In this document: piece by piece, positions 59,941 to 64,000 of the stretch
Layout: every line of letters begins with the position of its first letter
Position numbering within the stretch: position 1 is the first letter of the stretch
From: Alitta virens
Lineage: Eukaryota > Annelida > Polychaeta > Phyllodocida > Nereididae
Length of the DNA: 64,000 nt
Reading direction: 5' to 3'
Assembly: GCA_932294295.1 (NCBI GenBank)
Contig: OW028585.1
Coordinates: forward strand, 17,858,360-17,922,359
The notes under the pieces: generated by a model
What the model saw: the letters and a program-made list of their open reading frames with translations, nothing else
Database searches by the model: none
What the model was told of the DNA's origin: nothing
Made by a program: the position numbers and the translations under genes

Positions 59941-62876
59941 AATCAAAATTAGAAAAATTAAAAAATTAAATATTAAAATATGCAGAATGTCAAACTTCCC
60001 CAAATTTCATAACCATAATGACTCTTAAGATAGTTTTCCCCTTAAATATATGTTGAGGAAAGCATCCCCTATTTGTCCCAATTGCTGCCAGTTTCTCCAT
60101 ACCTGCATGATCAGAGGGCCAGCAATGGGGGCTATAATTCAATACCAACATAATCAAAGTAGTATATGCCAGTATACTATCCCAATATTTACACAACATG
60201 CATCCACAAATTGCTATAAGCATTTTCTAAGATGCAATGCAATTGTGAAAATATATTATAAGATAGTTTAGTTTCTTGTATGGAAGGTAGTCACAAAGCA
60301 AGCCTGCTCAGGTAGTTCAACCAACTTGAAAGGTGAGAGGTTCATATATTACTCACTAATAATACAAATAATCAGAAATATATTGTTCACATTTTACTGA
60401 AAATGTATGAAGTAAAGATAGCATAACTGAAATATACATAGAATAATTTATCCTACTCAAGAACAATAATACAATATAGTGTTAAGTTTGAAAAAAAAAA
60501 AAAAAGATCTGCATAACTTCTAAATTATCATTTGGCAGTTAAAGAGTAACTCAGTGACTCTGGGTGGAAAAGGTTACACAAATTGTATTTTCTTCATTAT
60601 ATTGCAACTAACATTAATATCTCCAAGCTATTGTTTCGATCAAACAATGCAACAATGCTTTCCTCTTTGATGCAAGTAGAGACTTCAAATGTGGTATATG
60701 CAAGCAAGGCAATCATCACATGACATTTTATTCTGATCTATAATCCTCAGTTGAGACATAGGCACAGAGATAAGGTCAAATATGTTATTTAATAGTCATG
60801 TTCTAGCAGTTGTATGATCACCCAAAGAGATTATGTTTAATGATAGGAATAACCCATATTTCTTGCCTAAACCTTTGCTTAACTAGACTTGGTGGAAGTG
60901 ATTGTACAGAGTAGCTTGTGTATAACCTGTGCTAATGATATACAATATAAAACATTGCAGCTGGTGATGTATTATTTCTGAGATATGAATGCATCAACTA
61001 CTAACCACTAGCAATATTGTTTATAAAAAGTTTCTATTACCCTGAGTTTGTTGTACTTCATTTAGATGGCATAATTATTTGGCATTTTGCTGTGATTGGC
61101 CGACTCTCTAAGCAACTGATATTAATTCAAATGAACAGGTCAAGTCTTGTTTATGACAGATTTAAATTTCATAGAATAACATGCATTATATTCTAAGCAT
61201 TAAACCTTAATAGTGTGCATAATTGTTTTACAATTGTCTACTGGCATTGTCCAAGGAGCAGAGGGTTAAACACTGATGTCCAGAAAGTGAGACATGTTTC
61301 CTTAACTTTATTATTGTATAGACACTGTCAATTCCTTAGTAGACTCAATAAGTATCTTATTTCTCAAATTAAAAAATTGCATAATAAAGGTAAAAAAAAT
61401 ATGCCTGCAAAATACACCAAACTTATTTATTACCGTATCAAAATTCTAAGATGTACATATATTACTCAAATGTAACACAAAACAAAAGCCCAATATCAAA
61501 GCTAAATAATTACAAAATTTATAAAACCAAATTACTATGACGCCTCTTTAAGCTGAGCAAGACTAGACCATCTTTATTATTTCTCACTTCCCCTAATTTA
61601 TTACTCCCCTTAATCTGCACTGGCTACTTTAGCCATCTTGTTCATAAATAATCTCTCTTAGGCAGTTTCTCCATTCTGACAAAAATATATCACAGTGTAT
61701 GGTGGCATGCATCCCATATTATGTAGATCACACAGAATTCATCACCACCTCCATGATCAAAGGGTCACCTACCTGCATACGGTCCATTATATTTTTTCAG
61801 TAGGCATTCAGTAATTAGCAATTGGATGCAATGAAATTGTGCCAATATATAAGTCAGTTACAAATTTAGTTTTACCCAGTCAACCTTAGTTCACCAGTTC
61901 TAACTTAAAAGGTGAGAGAATTGACAAATTATCAATATATCAGGTAACATATTTTACCACAACATTTATTGTATAATTTGTAAAATATTGATACATGACT
62001 GTAATATTTGTTACAAAAAATGTGCATGGCTTCATGATAAAATGTAAACTTATGTCTCAAATTTAATATAAAAATACAAAGCTAAAAACCTTAATATTAC
62101 AAACTACGTGGTTGGCCTTCTGGGTTCCTATAGGTGATGACAAATGTCTCTTAAATAGTTTTTCATTATAATTTAACTAAAACCTTTAGCAATATGTAGT
62201 GGAATGCACTAAATTCTAGCAGCAATCAAACATATGTCCCATGGACATGGTCTCTGTTATCATAAGATACACTTACATATTTTGAAATTTAAAGAGTAAA
62301 CTTACAAAAAAGCATAATTATTTCCATCAATTAGATTCCAATTAAATGTTATAAGAAAATATTCTCTAAATCTAAAAAAGCTTAAGACTTTTAAAGCTTA
62401 AATTTTTCTCTCTCCCTAGTTCATTACACTAGTCTGCACCATCAATCACATGTTTTGTGAGCATACATGCCCCAGGGTATTTCACTTTTGTTGTTATGAA
62501 GAAAACTACAAAAATGTCTTAAACAAAAAATTATATATAATAAATATTGCAAGATATGTGTTTGCACACCTCCTATGCACCTGCTGGCAGCAGTGAAGGC
62601 AGAATTCACTGCTATGATATCAAGGGGTCATAATATTATATCGACATAATTTCCACAATGTATTTATAAAACAGGTACTTAATGCCAAGCATTTGTGAGA
62701 TGCAATGACATTTTTCGGTGTGTAAAAATAGAAGACTTCAGTTTCATAAAAGTCAATCGCAAATTAAATCTGCAAGCTCGAAATAACTACAGTTTATCAG
62801 TACTTTTTGTCAGAGGGGAGAGATAAATATAAATATTATTCCTTAACTGTCAACCTTACAATGGTTCAAAGACAGA
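59941..62876. other. No gene seen, AT-rich
   Basis: Short frames only; no exon-like block, domain or clear repeat was recognised on either strand. Confidence 0.5.
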
Positions 62877-63503
62877 CGCGAGCGCGTGTCAGAGGGCGGA
62901 TTCCATTGAGCGTGACAGAGTACATACCGCAGCATTCTGGTTTTGGTTGAAGACTTTGTTTTTGGGTAGGTGTAAATCGTTTTGCTGTCTGGTTGAATGG
63001 CTATGGATGCCAGTAACTGGAGTTGACTGATTATTTAAATATTGAGAAAGAATGCCTTTCTGATACCGAATGTAGATTTTGCAACAGTTGAATGAGAACA
63101 TGTCGACACTGATAGTATATTATGTAGTTTAAAGAGAGGTCTACAATGACAGTTGTTTAATAGTGAGGATCAATTTGAATGATTTTATATATTTGTGGAC
63201 TTGTTTCTGAATCAATGGAGACCCTAAAATAAAATATTTATTGTAATATAACTAACCAGAATTACAAAACTTCTCAGACAAAGATTTTAATGCAGCCATG
63301 ATGATAGTAACAGGCAGATTATTACATGCTTCAATACATGCATCTACTTTCTGGCTCAATCTAATTGTACACTTGCTATTTTAGGTATTGTCATTGGTCA
63401 GTAGAATGATCCATGACTCGGCATTTACAGCTGAGATCATTTCAGAGCTGTGGTATGTACTCTGTCACGCTCAATGGAATCCGCCCTCTGACACGCACTC
63501 GCG
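62877..63503. mobile_element. Inverted-repeat element with 52-bp arms
   Basis: The arms 62877-62928 and 63452-63503 are inverted repeats of 52 bp with a single mismatch. The left arm starts CGCGAGCGCGTGTCAGAGGG. The 523-bp interior is AT-rich and has no coding capacity. No target-site duplication was found outside the arms, so the true ends may differ. The right side continues into a GC-rich stretch to about 63550. Confidence 0.7.
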
Positions 63504-64000
63504 CCCGTGCTTGCGCCCGGGCAGTCTCATAGATTGCGGCGCGGGTGCCCCCACCCTTTTCACAAGCACATGCATATACATTTTTAACTGAGCACATGAA
63601 ATATTTAGAATTCCAACAGATTTATTTTTGTTCAGGAGCACTGTGTTCCATAAGTCATGTCTTTTTTAAATTATCAGATAACTGGCTATTTTTTATCTTT
63701 TGTAATAAAAGATGAAACAAACTAATGCAGAATTATTATCAGGAACTTGGATGTGGTCCTTTTCATATACCTGGAAGAAAATGAAGAAGGTGCTCTACAT
63801 TTGGCTCTCATGATTTTTAAATGTAACCTTGTTACCCAAAGTCACTGATACACACTCTAATTATATTATAATGATTTAATGGAAATCATCCAGCAGACGC
63901 TTTGCTGGGCTTATAAAAAGAAGTTCAAAATTATTGTCCATACCTCATGATATTGAATTTTCTAGTGGAAACAGACTGATTTATATTGATGACAATCCAC
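63504..64000. other. No gene seen
   Basis: After the GC-rich stretch following the right arm, the sequence is AT-rich without a recognised feature. Confidence 0.5.

Overview
The window is eukaryotic and probably comes from a marine invertebrate. It is AT-rich, its genes are split by GT-AG introns, and it is packed with non-autonomous transposons, tRNA-derived SINEs and GATA/TCTA-type microsatellites. The gene content (a laccase-type multicopper oxidase, a giant SEA/EGF transmembrane mucin and a PDZ protein) fits an invertebrate deuterostome or a lophotrochozoan. I cannot assign the species.

Three multi-exon genes could be rebuilt from reading frame plus splice sites. (1) 12159-16698 (+), four exons, encodes a 729-residue membrane-anchored laccase-like multicopper oxidase. 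(2) 30442-34280 (+), two coding exons, encodes a 721-residue Ser-rich protein with one C-terminal PDZ domain. (3) 35890-52440 (-), ten exons, encodes a 2894-residue transmembrane mucin. Its order is signal peptide, about 2500 residues of P/T/S/E repeats in one 7.6-kb exon, SEA domain with a putative autocleavage site, Cys-rich EGF-like region, membrane helix and Tyr-containing tail. In genes 1 and 3 every intron phase closes the frame across all exons. One further exon-like block (about 4360-4537) and a possible LINE-end remnant (2021-2137) are weak calls.

Layout. 1-8897 is dominated by a direct duplication: 1-2964 recurs at 5934-8897 at 5933-bp spacing, with no difference in any part I compared. 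Between the copies lie SINEs, a 9-bp minisatellite and a TCTA array. 8898-12100 shows no gene. The oxidase follows, then 16.7-30.4 kb is gene-free and full of repeats: a TA-flanked foldback MITE, SINEs, four large GATA/TATC/CTTA arrays, a 17-bp minisatellite whose unit is echoed over 6 kb, and a 669-bp Harbinger-like element with 46-bp perfect inverted repeats and a TAA target duplication. The PDZ gene and the mucin gene converge tail to tail around 34.5-35.7 kb. The last 11.5 kb (52.5-64 kb) has no convincing gene. It holds degenerate tandem repeats, a decayed copy of the 3' end of the PDZ gene, and a 52-bp inverted-repeat element.

The three genes have no evident functional link. The oxidase and the mucin are both predicted to be anchored at the cell surface facing outward. 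No bacterial-type system, CRISPR array or rRNA gene was seen.
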